Below are positions 11,700 to 22,560 of a stretch of 64,000 nt of DNA, piece by piece. The DNA lies in NCBI GenBank assembly GCA_963575745.1, contig CAUYUJ010016063.1, positions 62,501-126,500 of the forward strand. Reading direction: 5' to 3'. The notes beneath the pieces were generated by a model. That model was not told the DNA's origin and ran no database searches. It saw only the letters and a list, made by a program, of their open reading frames with translations. The stretch comes from Prorocentrum cordatum. Its lineage: Eukaryota; Sar; Dinophyceae; Prorocentrales; Prorocentraceae. Numbering within the stretch: position 1 is the stretch's first letter; every line of letters begins with the position of its first letter. The position numbers and the translations under genes were made by a program.

Positions 11700-12640
11700 G
11701 CAGGCGTAAATCGATTCGCAAGCATTTTGAAGGCCACAAAATTTTGAAATGGAGGCTCCGAATCCTGGGGGAGCGTGGATGAGCTCGGAGAGTCCCCTTC
11801 GCCGCCCCCCCTCCTACCGGTCATAAGTGTCATGGAGCGTTGATGTAGCGCACATGTGAATGTTGGCCGTCCGAATGTGAATTCAGTCGCGCGTCCTCGC
11901 GGATACATCATTGTGATTTTGTGCGTCATGGGACGAAGTTGTGGCACACTATTGGATACACATGGAACACACAGTTGCGTTTAATGACAAGCATCATCAC
12001 GATGACGTCCCCGCGACGACCTGCACAGAGCATGAAAGCCTGTTTTTCTGGACGCAGAAATCGCCAATGTCTGTTGATACATTCTTCTTGGGCAGAGGCA
12101 GGCGGTTCGCGGACGCGCGAACCTGGAGTCTCTCTGCTTTTCCTCCTCTTCATTATTTTTCTCTGGTGCAGATTTGAGCATGCACAGCACCGATATCCTC
12201 CATGTCTCCGTTATCCTCCTCCCCCTCCCCCGCTTTTGTTCGTCCTCAGAAAGCGCTGGCTTGAAGATTCGAACGTGCTCAGCTACTCTCTCATAATCCT
12301 TGTTTTCCCCCCCCTCTCCCTTTCATCCCCCCTCTCCCCCTTTCCGCTCCCTCCTCGTCACCCCACACCCTGGCCCCAGCGAGTACCTCCACAATACCCT
12401 CAGCTTGTTCAGAGGGAATTTGCAGCCTTCCAGGGTCCTTTGCAGATGCTCTTCCCTGTCGGCTGGCAGCTGCACTAGCTCTCGCCTGATGCAGCGCAAT
12501 CCAGTCCTGCCATCCCCTCCCCTGCGTGCGCTGGTGGAGCGAGCATGCCGCAGATCCGAGTTCGATCCCCTCATCTCACGCGCTGAAGGGTGGGGCGCTC
12601 GTCGTGTGATGGTGTTTTGCCTTTTTGGCTTATGTTGCTC
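11700..12640. other. Unique sequence, no gene recognised
   Basis: ORFs of up to about 185 codons on both strands have no recognisable motif. 12305-12370 is C/T-rich. A segment with ATTTTGAAATGGAGG near 11740 loosely resembles segments near 17320 and 17390 (TATTTTGGAAATTG, ACATTTTGAAACCG) followed by CATCCTTG, so an old dispersed repeat may be present. Confidence 0.4.
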
Positions 12641-12663
12641 GCATCGTACTTACGAACCACACC

Positions 12664-12812
12664 CCAGAAATAATTTCGAGCACCCGGAAGAGTGTCGAAA
12701 GAGTGTCGAAACAGTGTCGAAACAGTGTCGTACGAGTGTCTCCCAGGGCCCGACACGTGAAAACCCTCGATTTTTGTTTGGGCACTTTGCTGGTGCTCGA
12801 AATTATTTCTGG
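12664..12812. mobile_element. 149-bp unit bounded by 21-bp perfect inverted repeats
   Basis: CCAGAAATAATTTCGAGCAC begins the left arm (12664-12684). Its exact reverse complement forms 12792-12812. The interior contains tandem ~11-bp units (GTGTCGAAACA at about 12690-12745). Size and perfect terminal repeats fit a MITE or foldback element. Immediate flanks show no convincing target-site duplication. Confidence 0.6.
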
Positions 12813-12839
12813 CGATCCAGGCTAACGTAGGTTGGATTT

Positions 12840-13260
12840 TCATAATTCTTGGCGTCTCTCCCCTCGCTGCCAGCGCTGCCCGACCGAGGCGCTGGGGGTG
12901 GTGGAGCAGGCCTCCCGGGCGAGCTCCGGCAGGGCCGAGGACCAGGCTGGCCGCGGCCGGGAGCCTGCGGGCAGAGCGGGGCGGCCTCCAGGGGGAGAGC
13001 GACGGAGGGGTGTGTGGAGAGGGAGGGGAGCAGAGGGGAGGAGACGAGCTTGGCATTGGTGCCCTGGGCCCTCGGGACCTGGCGCCTCTCCGGCCCGGGC
13101 CTCCTGCGGCCCTTGCGTTCTGGCCTCTGGAGGCCTCTCCTGGGGCCCGCCGCGCGCCGCCGATGCGGCAAAGACCGCCACGGCTGCGCCTCCGCGTGGA
13201 GGAACGGAGCCGCATTCGAAAGGCTCGAAAGAGGGGAGGAGTGGGAGATGAAAGTGATAC
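12840..13260. other. GC-rich unique sequence, no gene recognised
   Basis: Very GC-rich. Long frames are open on both strands because stops are rare, and their Gly/Arg/Pro/Ala composition is uninformative. Confidence 0.4.
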
Positions 13261-13261
13261 T

Positions 13262-13329
13262 GCTGAAGGCGGTGGCGGTGATAGCGCTGACGGTGTTGCT
13301 GATGATGATGGTCATGATGAGGATTCCGC

Positions 13330-13375
<46 letters not shown>

Positions 13376-13815
13376 GAGGTTGAGGTTGAAGTTGATGTTG
13401 TTGATGGTGAACATGATGATGCTAATGATGGTGATGATGTAGATGCTGATGACGACTATGATTATGGTCATAATTATGTTTACGATGATCCTGATGATTG
13501 TGATGCTTACGATGGCGATATTGATGATGACGATTATGATGCTGCTGCTGATGATGATGGTGACGATGTTGGTGATGATGCGAACATGGTAACCAAGGTG
13601 ATGATGCTGATGATGATGATACTGATGCATATGCTGGCAATATTGATGACGATGCTGATGCTGACGATGTCAATGCTTATGATGATGCTGATACAAGATC
13701 GATAGCGACGACGAATGCGAATACGACGATGCGGATGATGTTGACAATGATGCCCATGTTGACGATTATGATGCCGATGACGGTGACAATGACGATGACG
13801 ATGATGATGACGATG
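13262..13815 (+). repeat. GAT-rich microsatellite
   Basis: GATGATGAT with interruptions, purest at 13330-13372. It encodes runs of Asp, Met or Ile-Ile depending on frame. No coding function is inferred. Confidence 0.9.
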
Positions 13816-13829
13816 GATTGCGTGTGACC

Positions 13830-14490
13830 TCGGGTCAGAAGAGGCCCTCGTTCGAAAACGCGATATGTTTTTTCAGCTATATTCCCTCGACAACTTTGGT
13901 CGCCAAGAGAACGTTGGGAGCAAGTTCGTGTGGCCCTTACACAGATCATATCAAAGTGTCTCTGCGGTCGGCCGCGTGTCATCCTGCATGGGGCAACTGG
14001 GCGCACACGGATAGCGCACATACTCTGATCTATTCCGCTATCCCATGCTTCTTGGCGTCGCCTTTCTTCTTTACTATCCATTGGTCTGATCAGACTTCAA
14101 ACTATCCCACCCATCCGTACATGTATTCTGATTGCAATATGCAGTGTTTTGTTGTGTATGGTTAGCTTATCATCTACTTCTGTTCAGTTATGATCCTGAT
14201 CCTCCGCTCGGCGCCGGATGCTGCTGCTTGCCGCAATTCCTGAGGGAGTCGGTCGCGCTGTGGTCTTTAATATGGTGCCATGTATCATGATTCGAACAGA
14301 CAGCATCATACAACGACCTTGAACAGAGACATTGGCAGACGCACACCGAGAAGGTGCCGTGCTACGCCACCGCTTGAAGGGCCCCCCAGTGAGCACAGGA
14401 TTTGCCTCGTGCTTCTTGATGTTCTTGACGCCTGTCGCGCCCCCTATGAGGGATCATCCGTAAATGGTGCCCATGTGAGCTGTCGGAAGA
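13830..14490. other. Unique sequence, no gene recognised
   Basis: Short ORFs only. No repeats, RNA genes or motifs that I can support. Confidence 0.4.
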
Positions 14491-14499
14491 CGGGGCATA

Positions 14500-14870
14500 T
14501 GCCAGCATATGGTGAAACAAAGTGGCCAACAACAGAGAGCTCAGGCACATCTTGGAGTCTCTCGGAAGCTTTCTGGAGCCATATTGGAGCTCCCTTGGGC
14601 CCTGGGGCATCTTCTTGGGGCTGTTCCGGCCTGCTTCTGGCTCTGCACGTTCTTTGTCGGAGGCCGATTGTGCAGTTTTGTGGTCATACTACAAGCCGTC
14701 GAAGGAACGAAGAGCCAGTGCCAAATAGTGCTGCCCATCTGGAGCCCGAAATCTGGCATTTGGGGTCCTTCTTGGGACGACATCGAGGCGACCCTGGGCG
14801 CTCCCAAGGCCATATTGGACTTCTTCTGCGCATTTCTTTTGTGCAAGTTTGGCGCGTTCTGAGGCAAAAC
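14500..14870 (+). repeat. Diverged GGGCCTCTTGGG-type array
   Basis: Units such as TGGAGTCTCTCGGAAGC, TTGGAGCTCCCTTGGGCCC and ATCTTCTTGGGGCTG are spaced 12-20 bases apart. This is a decayed member of the main minisatellite class. 14870-15460 beyond it contains nothing I recognise. Confidence 0.5.
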
Positions 14871-15464
14871 CAACTCGCTCCGATAGGTCCCTGCAGGTCT
14901 CACGCTGGGCCAGTATATCAATGCAAATTAGTTCAGAATGGGCCATCTACGAATCTTCTCCCCACCGATAAGGACGGCTGGCTGGTGAGGTCCCCGCTTC
15001 AGGGTGGAGTGGTTTAGGGCCCTGGTGCGGGGCGCGGTGACAAATGAGGCCTCCGCTGCGAGCGGTGGTGGCCTTGGTCCCAGCCGTCGAGAGTGGCTTG
15101 CCGCGTCTCCGCTGGTCATGGCGTCAATGAAGTCGAGTTGGGCTTGCAAGCTGAACTCGACGCAGGCGCACTGATGTGGAAAACCTTTCTCGCCGCCGGC
15201 GCCCCTCAACTCGGGCGTTCAAGACGCACCCGCGCAGTCTAGACAAAACTCGCGCCCACGCCTGGGTAGTCAAGAAGCAGAAGGGCCGCGCACTTTGGTA
15301 GAAGAGACGCGGAGGGACCGCGCATTCAGGTAGTCGAGAGGAGTAGTCGAGCCGCGGAGCGGCCGCGCGCTCATGTAGTCAGTTCTAGTCAAGTTGTGCA
15401 ACCAATTCGGTGTTTGCGCCGACCCCGAAGTTTTGCATTTTGCGCGCTCTCCGCTCGACGCCCG

Positions 15465-16110
15465 GTAAAGCCTGCGCCGCTGACGTCTGCGCCCACTCGA
15501 GTGCCCTCCCGCGGAAGTCCGCGCCAACACGTGGCCTCGCCCGCTGAAGTCTGCCCCCGCTGACGTCTGCGCCCACTTGGCCTCTGCGCCTCATCGAGTC
15601 TGCGTCCACTGACGTTTGCGCCCGCTGAAGTTTGCGCCCGCTCGTTTCTGCGCGCGCTGGCCTCCGCGCCCAGTGACGTCTGCGCCCGCTGAAGTCTGCG
15701 CCAGGGGGGGCCGGCGCCAACGGGAGCTTGCGCCCGCTGCCGCGCGAGCCCGGCGAAGCCAGCGCCCGGTGAGGCCTGCGCCGACCGGCGCATGCGCCCA
15801 ACAACTTTTGCGCTGGCTGAAGCCTGCGCCCGCCGACGCCACCGTCCGCTGAAGCAATTAGTTTGTGCCCACGGAAGTCTGCGCCCGTTGGATGCTGCTC
15901 CCGCTGACGTCTCCGCCCGCTGAAGTCTGCGCCCGTTGGCGACTGCGGTCGCGGACTTCTTCGCCCACCGACATTCGCCCCCGCTGAAGTCCGTGCTCGC
16001 CGCGACCCGCGCGCGCTGGATCCCCGCGCCCACTGAAGCCCGCGCCCGCTTGATGTGCGAGCCCGCCGAAGTCCAGGCTCAATGAAGTCTGCGCCCGCTC
16101 CCAATTCTGG
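15465..16110 (-). repeat. 16-bp minisatellite, unit CTGCGCCCGCTGAAGT
   Basis: About 40 units occur with a strict 16-base step over long stretches (CTGCGTCCACTGACGT, TTGCGCCCGCTGAAGT, CTGCGCGCGCTGGCCT and so on). As 16 is not a multiple of three, each minus-strand frame cycles through the same peptide (GADFSGRR and variants), so all three minus frames stay open for hundreds of bases. These long ORFs are artefacts. Confidence 0.9.
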
Positions 16111-16615
16111 CCGGGTCGCTTTGATGTGGGGTTTCGCGAACATCAGATCAGATCGCATTTCCGCCCCGCTGGGGCCGCCCCCCACGCGGCTCGTCGCCCC
16201 TCGCGCATAGGGATCGTCCGATTTATGTTCTCTTTTCTTCTCCCTACCCTGCCGCCGTTTCCCTTGTCGCGCCCGCGTGAACACATCGTTTTTCTCGTTT
16301 GCGCCCCCCTTGTCGCGTTTAAGCTAGGTTGCGTTCGCAAGTGGTGTTGCGCGGGCGGCGCTTCGAGGTGGTGGCGCGCAGTTCGGCACGCGCGCGCGTG
16401 TGGCGACGGCTCGGGCAGCCCGCGCAGGGGCAGCTGAGTCGCCGCGCTTGGGCGCGCCCGACACGTAAGTTTTGACATCATCTTCTGCCTTTGGGTGCAG
16501 GCCGTGCCACGCATGGACACTCGCCGGCGACCCTTCGGGAACCACCGACGCAGAGGTAAATGCGCTTCCATCGCCGCCTGGCCCCCCCAGTCCAGACCTG
16601 ACCACCCAGGCATAT
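16111..16615. other. Unique sequence, no gene recognised
   Basis: GC-rich, with small ORFs. A GTAAG...TGCAG pair at 16465-16501 resembles tiny intron borders but has no supporting exons. Confidence 0.35.
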
Positions 16616-16619
16616 ACAA

Positions 16620-16800
16620 ATGATGGGTGATGATTCTGATTATGCTGATGGTCAGGATGATGTTGGCGACATGGTGATGATGATACGGATGATGATGGGG
16701 TGATGTTGTTTATGTTGTTTATGACGGTGATTATATGTATGCTGATGGTAGTGGTGGTGGTGTTGTTCATGATGTTGTTGCCGATGATGAAGATGGCCGT
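16620..16800 (+). repeat. GAT/GTT-rich microsatellite
   Basis: ATGATGATACGGATGATGAT and GTTGTTTATG runs, the same class as 13.3 and 18.4 kb but more degraded. 16800-16990 beyond it has no recognised feature. Confidence 0.8.
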
Positions 16801-16989
16801 GCTGAAGGCAAGGACGAAGAACAGGAAGAGGACGAGGAGAGAGGATCTAAATCAAGAGGACCGGGTCCAATCCGATCGCATCAGCGATGTTGCAAGTCAT
16901 TTTCCCTTCAAGTTCCCCCTTCGCAGGCCCTTGAATAATTTATTGGCTCGGCGGGGTGTGCCTCATTATATAGCACGCGTCCGAAAGTC

Positions 16990-17180
16990 TTTAACCATGC
17001 CATAACACCGTCCATGGGTCTTCACAGGGTGGCTGCGGCGTCCTGACAATCCGAAATCGCGCCAGAACAACATCCCCATACTTTCTGACCGCGAAGCAAT
17101 GTGAGTGTCGCGTCCTGACACTCCAGAGTCGTGCCAGAACACCGTTCCTGGGACCTGAACCCTGCGAATCCTCGTAATGG
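16990..17180 (+). repeat. ~72-bp degenerate repeat pair
   Basis: GCGTCCTGACAATCC near 17038 and GCGTCCTGACACTCC near 17110 are each followed by CGCCAGAACAAC or TGCCAGAACACC. The GCCAGAACACC motif also occurs in the ~75-bp array at 2.63 kb, so the two may be related. Confidence 0.5.
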
Positions 17181-17989
17181 TTAAACACGTTTACTGTGAG
17201 TGTGCGCGGGGCTGACGCAAGCGCATCATTTCGAAAAAGCGCCGCCGCCCATCTCTGAAACTTCTGCAAGGCATTAGCACGAATGTGCACGGCGCTACGG
17301 CTAACGCCATATTTTGGAAATTGCCCGCCTTCATCCTTGTAGGTGTTGCGGCGTTGTAAGGCGAATGCGCGCAGCGCTGGAGAGGACTACATTTTGAAAC
17401 CGAGGCGCCCCCATCCTTGAGTCCGTTCGACGCATCAAGCGGCAGAACCATACATGGTGAGGAAGTATCAGGTGAAGCACCCAGCCCACCTTAGTGACAC
17501 GTCTGAGGGTGCTGCAGTTGGGGATTATACAAAACAGAGAAACGCAATGGAGGATTAGGAGGAGGGGGACGAGGAGGCGGGTGAGGGGGAAAGGGTAACG
17601 TTCAGGGGTATGGAGGAGAGGGCAGAAAGGACAATTTTGAGATGCGGGGGGCGGACGATGGGGATGAGGATGACGAGGGGGAGGGGGCGGATCATGAGAG
17701 AGCCACCGCCAGTTTAGCATGCCCCCCCACGCAGTGTGACGCCCAACTGACCCAACATTCTTCTTTGTCTCTTGTCAGGGTATGCGTCCCATGGTACTCC
17801 CGCCCATGCTGTCCAGGGTGCCACGGGTTTACACACCGCAGTCTGCCAACCACGTATGTCGTTGCCGTCTGCTTCAACCTTGCAACGCGTTGTCGACTCT
17901 GCTCCTTACTTTCTGCTCCGCCCTCTACTGAAGCAGAGCCACGTGGGAAAATGAGAGGGGGCCGGCGGCGTGGCTTCTCATACATCCCC
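17181..17989. other. No gene recognised
   Basis: Mixed unique sequence. 17535-17700 is G/A-rich with GAGGGGG runs. ORFs of up to about 145 codons lack recognisable domains. Confidence 0.35.
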
Positions 17990-18095
17990 GCGCCTTCTGA
18001 CAAGCCTTCGCGAACCTTTCTTCCGAAACTGCAGACGGCTCCTCAGAAGGCGCGAAGGCTTCTGAGAAGGGCTGCCGCCTTCTGAGAAGGCCGGC
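17990..18095. repeat. Cluster of CTTCTGAGAAGG near-palindromes
   Basis: GCCTTCTGACAAGCCTTCGC, CTCAGAAGGCGCGAAGG, CTTCTGAGAAGGGC and CTTCTGAGAAGGCC lie within 100 bases. Each can pair with itself or its neighbours. The CTTCTTAGAAG hairpin at 57.64-57.79 kb uses the same core. 18100-18400 beyond it holds nothing recognised. Confidence 0.6.
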
Positions 18096-18404
18096 TTCCT
18101 CTCACTTCCCCCTTGGGTTCGCTGCCGACGTTGCTCCCCCACCCTTTGCGCCTCAGCACAGCTTACACTACTTACAGATGCGTGACCTTGCGTGCTCTCA
18201 CGCCCTACCTGTCTCAATTCGCACTCCTAGATTCTTGTCGGTCGTTGTTGCACGCATGCTTTCTTTCAAACGCTGAGGCAACATCATCTCAGTCGGGTAA
18301 TCTCTTTTCGTTTTCGGCAAGTGCGTTCTGGTCCCATGGATCCATGTCTGGACAACGAAACAAGGATGAGAGACACGCGACGAGGAGCGGGATGGATCAC
18401 TATG

Positions 18405-19135
18405 ATGATGAGTAGGAATGCAGCACCTATATTGGAGGATAGAGATGCTTGTGACGATGCTTGTGTGATGGTGATGTTGATGCCGATGCTGATGCTTTTG
18501 CTGCTGATGATGATGATGGTGATGATGATGATGATGATGATGATGATGCCGATGGTAAGGACGATGCTTACGATTGTGTGGATGGTTGTAATGCTGGTGG
18601 TGGTGATGTTGCCAAGGCTGATGCTGCTGGTGCTGATGGAGATGTACATGAAGACAACGGTCATGACGACTCACGTTGACAATTGCGACGCCGATTTTGC
18701 TGATGTTGATGGTGATGGTGATGGTGATGATGCTGTTGATGATGATGATGCTGCTGATGATGATGGTAATTATGCTGACGATGCTGCTGATGATATATAT
18801 GGCGACGATGGTGATGATGCCCATGAGCACGATCATGACCATGATCATGCTAGAGATGACGACGATACTGACGATTATGATTGTGATGATGATGATGATC
18901 ATGATGATGAGGAGGACGACGGCGACGATGCTGACGATGTTGCTGATGATGATGATGCTGCTGCTGCAGCTGTTTCTGCTGCTGCTGATGATGATGATGA
19001 TGGTGATGGTGGTGATGATGATAATGATGATGATACTGCTGATGATGATGATGATGATGATCATGTTGATGATGGTGATGGCAATGGTGATGATGGCGAC
19101 GATGATGCTGATGCTGATGCCCACGATGGTTGTTG
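18405..19135 (+). repeat. GAT/GCT-rich microsatellite
   Basis: GATGATGATGCTGATG tracts over 700 bases with GCTGCTGCTG near 18955. Long poly-Asp, poly-Met and poly-Ile/His frames are products of the repeat. Confidence 0.9.
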
Positions 19136-19144
19136 GCGAGTGTT

Positions 19145-19350
19145 GACCTGAACGATCTTGACGGTGACGACCTCGTCGGTCTCGACGACCAGTGCGACCT
19201 CGACGGTGACATTGGCGACCTCGACGACGACGATGGCGACCTCGACAACCTCGGCGCCCTCGACGGCCTCGATGACGACAGGATCTGGACGACCTCGACC
19301 ACATCGACGACTGGCGACAACGGCGGCGGCGGCGACGACGACGACGACCT
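19145..19350 (+). repeat. GACCTCGACG minisatellite
   Basis: Irregular 9-15-base units (GACCTCGACGACGACG, GCCCTCGACGGCCTCGATG) pass into a GGCGGCGACGAC tract, then into GC-rich sequence with GCCGCC/GTCGTC runs up to 19560. Confidence 0.75.
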
Positions 19351-19777
19351 CCGTTGGAGGACCGCGCCGCGCAGGGCCGCCCGAGCGGATCCGCCTTCGG
19401 CGTGCTGGGCGCAGGGCTGGGGCTCGGGCTGCTGCTGCAGCGGTTCAGGCACGGTGGCGAGGGTGGCCGCCGCCGCCTCCGTCGCCGCCGCAGCCGCCGC
19501 CGCTGCCGCCGTCGTCGTTGCCGTCGTCGTCGTCATCCTCGTCGTCAGGACTCTTCGAGGAGGACCCGGGCATGCAGCGTCCTGAGCATCGGGACGGAGG
19601 TTCTCTCCGTTTTCGGCCTTTGAGGGACCTTCTGGGGCCCTGGGACCGTCAAAAAGCACCTCGGGATGACAAACCTGCCGTGGGGAAAGGGTCGGGGTTT
19701 GCAGGGACCGCGTATTGAAAAAAGTCTGGATTTCTTATGTTTGGGGGAGCGGTGTCGATGCCGCTACCCTTTCCTCG

Positions 19778-19843
19778 TCGCCACGATTGGATTCGCCTCG
19801 AAGTTCTGGTCAAAACGCGCCACTGAAGAGGCCTGGGGGGTTC
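19778..19843 (-). repeat. Dispersed ~65-bp segment, copy 1 (DQNFEANP peptide)
   Basis: Homologous to 58074-58137. On the minus strand both copies translate in one frame to DQNFEANP-x-VATR. The core codons differ mostly at third positions. It lies at the end of an open minus frame (20336-19764) of otherwise unknown character. It may be a remnant of a coding repeat. The flanks at 19560-19930 show nothing else. Confidence 0.5.
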
Positions 19844-20302
19844 GGAGAGGTTTCTCGAAACTGTCGGCGTTAGGAGGCCCGTCGTGAGCGCCGGTAAGCC
19901 AGAAATCCCAAGACCAAGGTGCACCCCGGTTGGGGTCCGTTGACCGATCTTGTTCGGAGGTCGGTCGTCGCCGCTGTGGTCGCTGCGGCCGCATTTCCTG
20001 TAGTCTCGTCAATAATGACGACGCCAGCATCGGCAATGGTGAGGACGGCCGCGACGGCCTCGACGGGGACGACGACTTTGACGAAGACGTTCTCTCCGGC
20101 GATGATGGCGGCAGCGGCGACGACGACGACGACACCGACGAGCACGATGGCGGCAGTGTCGAGCACGATGGCAGCCACAAGTCTTTGTCGTCTTTTTGGG
20201 GGAATGTTCTTCGAGTCCTAGTCCGAGCGCGTTCAGGGACAGGAGCCGATTTTGAGGACACAGGCAAGCTTTTTGCCAATTTCGGTGCCGGTGGGGCTGG
20301 TC

Positions 20303-20487
20303 TGATGGGCCTGTTTTCCACCACCGCCACCATCATATGTTGGAGGGGGGAAGCAGGAGGAGGACGAGGAGGAGGAGGACGAAGAGGAGGAGGACGAGGT
20401 GGAGGAGGAGGTTGTGGAGGAGGAGGAGGAGGAGGAGGAACCCCTCCCCCTCCAACTGATGGTGGTGGTGGAAAGCAGGCCCATCAT
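20303..20487. mobile_element. GGA microsatellite enclosed by ~45-bp imperfect inverted repeats
   Basis: The left arm 20303-20350 begins TGATGGGCCTGTTTTCCACC. The right arm 20441-20487 contains GGTGGAAAGCAGGCCCATCA, its near-exact complement, and the arms continue to pair into GGAGGGGG/CCCCTCCC. The interior is GGA/GAC repeats. The structure could fold into a long hairpin, and it may be a foldback element or an internally expanded MITE. Confidence 0.55.
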
Positions 20488-20499
20488 GATCTGTGTCGG

Positions 20500-22560
20500 G
20501 GGGGGTGATCTGATCTCGACGCCGGCGAGGCGAGCCTGACCCCCGCCGAGGAGGTAGCCTCCGTGCTCCTCACGAGACGCAGGAAGCCGGCGACGAGAAA
20601 CGGGTCTTGGAAGCGTGATGGCGAAGGGAGTGAAGGAGATGGAGGATGAGGGCCAATCGAAGGATTTCGAAGGAGGAGGAGGACAGGATAAGGAGGTGGG
20701 CGAAGAAGGAGGATGGGCAGGCGCTTTGTGGTGCACAATCCAGTGCAACGCGGACTGTCATTTCAAACGGAAGTGAAAGAAAGGCCTGCGAGCGACGTGC
20801 CCGCGTCCGCCCTCCGCTTGGGCTCAAGAGGCGCGCCAATAACAGATGATTGCCTCGTAGTCGAGGCAGCTCGAGGTACGATTGCACCTGGGCCACGTAA
20901 AGCACCCTTCGATGCTGCAGTATTTCATTCCAAGCCTTACATCTCATCTACCTGCTCAGACCTACTGGATGGATCAGTCACGGGATAATATTACACCCCT
21001 AAGGTTCAATGTATCGGACGGCTTACCATATCACCCTCGACTTGGTAGCGGAGTTGACTTCATCAGTATGTGGTTGGCTCTGATTCTAAAACCTGTATAT
21101 CACGGCACAGGTAGGTGTATTCTTTTGTATGATGATGCATCATATGGGTGTGTTTTGGGTCTAGTAACAGGTTACATGCAGCGAGGAATGGACGATTTTC
21201 GCACCACGGGCCCCTGCCGGGACCCCTGCTGGCAACGTGCCCGTCCGCGAATTCGTAACAAGTGGGGTCGCGATTCCACCACAACGAGCCGCTTCTTTGC
21301 AGCGCGGCCTCGGAGGCCAGGACACTGGGTATGACAGTACCGCCCTCGCTCATCAACTACGGCGCGACCTTACAGAGTCAGCGCACCGACGGTGTTGCAT
21401 ACATCATGCTCCTCCTCAGCACCACATTTGAAAACGTTGAGGAGGAACGAGAGCTGACATTAGGAACAACCCTCGTCGTTTTTAGGGTCGATCGTGGTGA
21501 ACGCATCGGTTCGGTATGAGTCGATTCGACATGGCCAGATTGGAAGTGGATTCGGGTGGATTTTGCACCCCGATCTTCCACATGTTGACGTTCCTGCTGT
21601 TTCGAGCTGTGGGGGCAGGCACCTCCCGAGCCTCACTGCTACTACAGCCCTTCAACCACCAGATGTCCCAAACCCAACAAATGTACGACCGATGTTTTGA
21701 TCGATTGCGCGCAGCTGAGCGTTTTCCTAGAAACATCGGCGGGGTCTTCAGTGGTCGAGGGCCTGGTGTTGGTACGTTCCACGCGGACGTAAGCAACACA
21801 CCGGCGGCCCCGCCTGGCAATATTTGACCGAACAAGAGCCAAACTAATCCCCGACCGGTCTGAGCCAGGCAACTACCAACGCACAGGAAGCCGGCCCCAA
21901 CACCATCTAGTGGAACCAACGGCCGGCTGCAGCTGCGGTTTGTCTTCGCAACCACGTGCGACGACCTTTGGGGGCTCTTCAGATCTATACCCCGATTGTG
22001 GTCGTTTTTCTTCCTCTCCAAGGTAGCGCTCGCCACTCGCGCCGAAGCCCCCCCCTTCTCCGGGCAAAATTGTCGATCGTACGGGATGAGATGGCCCATG
22101 CTGGGGGGCGGACCCCCGCAGGCATGGCGATGTGCTCACGGCCATGGTTTGGTGCCCACATAGGGGACTTTGTGCTGCGGCGCGCGCTGCTTCCATGGTG
22201 CACCGGGGTTTTTTGGTGTACGCACGCGGCGCTGTGTTGCACGCAGGTATTGGGCACTGTCGTGTGCACAGGTATTACGGTGCACTCAGGCGATTGATGC
22301 GCGAGTGGCGCGGACGCACCCTGGCGGGTGCACGCCGCGGCCGCCGTTGCCGTTCCCCCCCCCCCGACCCCCCGCAGGTAACGACGGTTACCTGGAATAG
22401 AAAACAAAGGTCACATTCACTATTCGATTCAGCCGCCGATGCGGACGCCGTCTCATCCACGGGCGTTTCTGATATCGGATGGTCAGATTTGCCGATCGGC
22501 GACGATCAAGCAACACAGTTTATACCTGGACTATCATCATGTTAGTGCCGGTGGAGGCGA
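20500..22560. other. Unique sequence, no gene recognised
   Basis: Overlapping ORFs of up to about 205 codons occur on both strands. The best-formed, 20882-21334 (+), has IRNKWGRD and tyrosine-rich segments but no domain I know. No exon structure could be argued. A C-run near 22358 and GTGCAC repeats near 22198-22285 (TGCACCGG, GTGCACAGG, GTGCACTC) are the only local patterns. Confidence 0.35.

Noticed and set aside
12849-13442. Fusion protein of a GC-rich part with an acidic GAT-coded tail (plus strand, also 13010-13705)
   Set aside because: The frame enters the microsatellite by chance, and the upstream part has no recognisable domain or favoured frame.
15385-16284. 299-codon repetitive minus-strand protein
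   Set aside because: Artefact of a 16-bp minisatellite that is stop-free in all minus frames.
16465-16501. Tiny GT-AG intron
   Set aside because: No coding exon on either side supports splicing.
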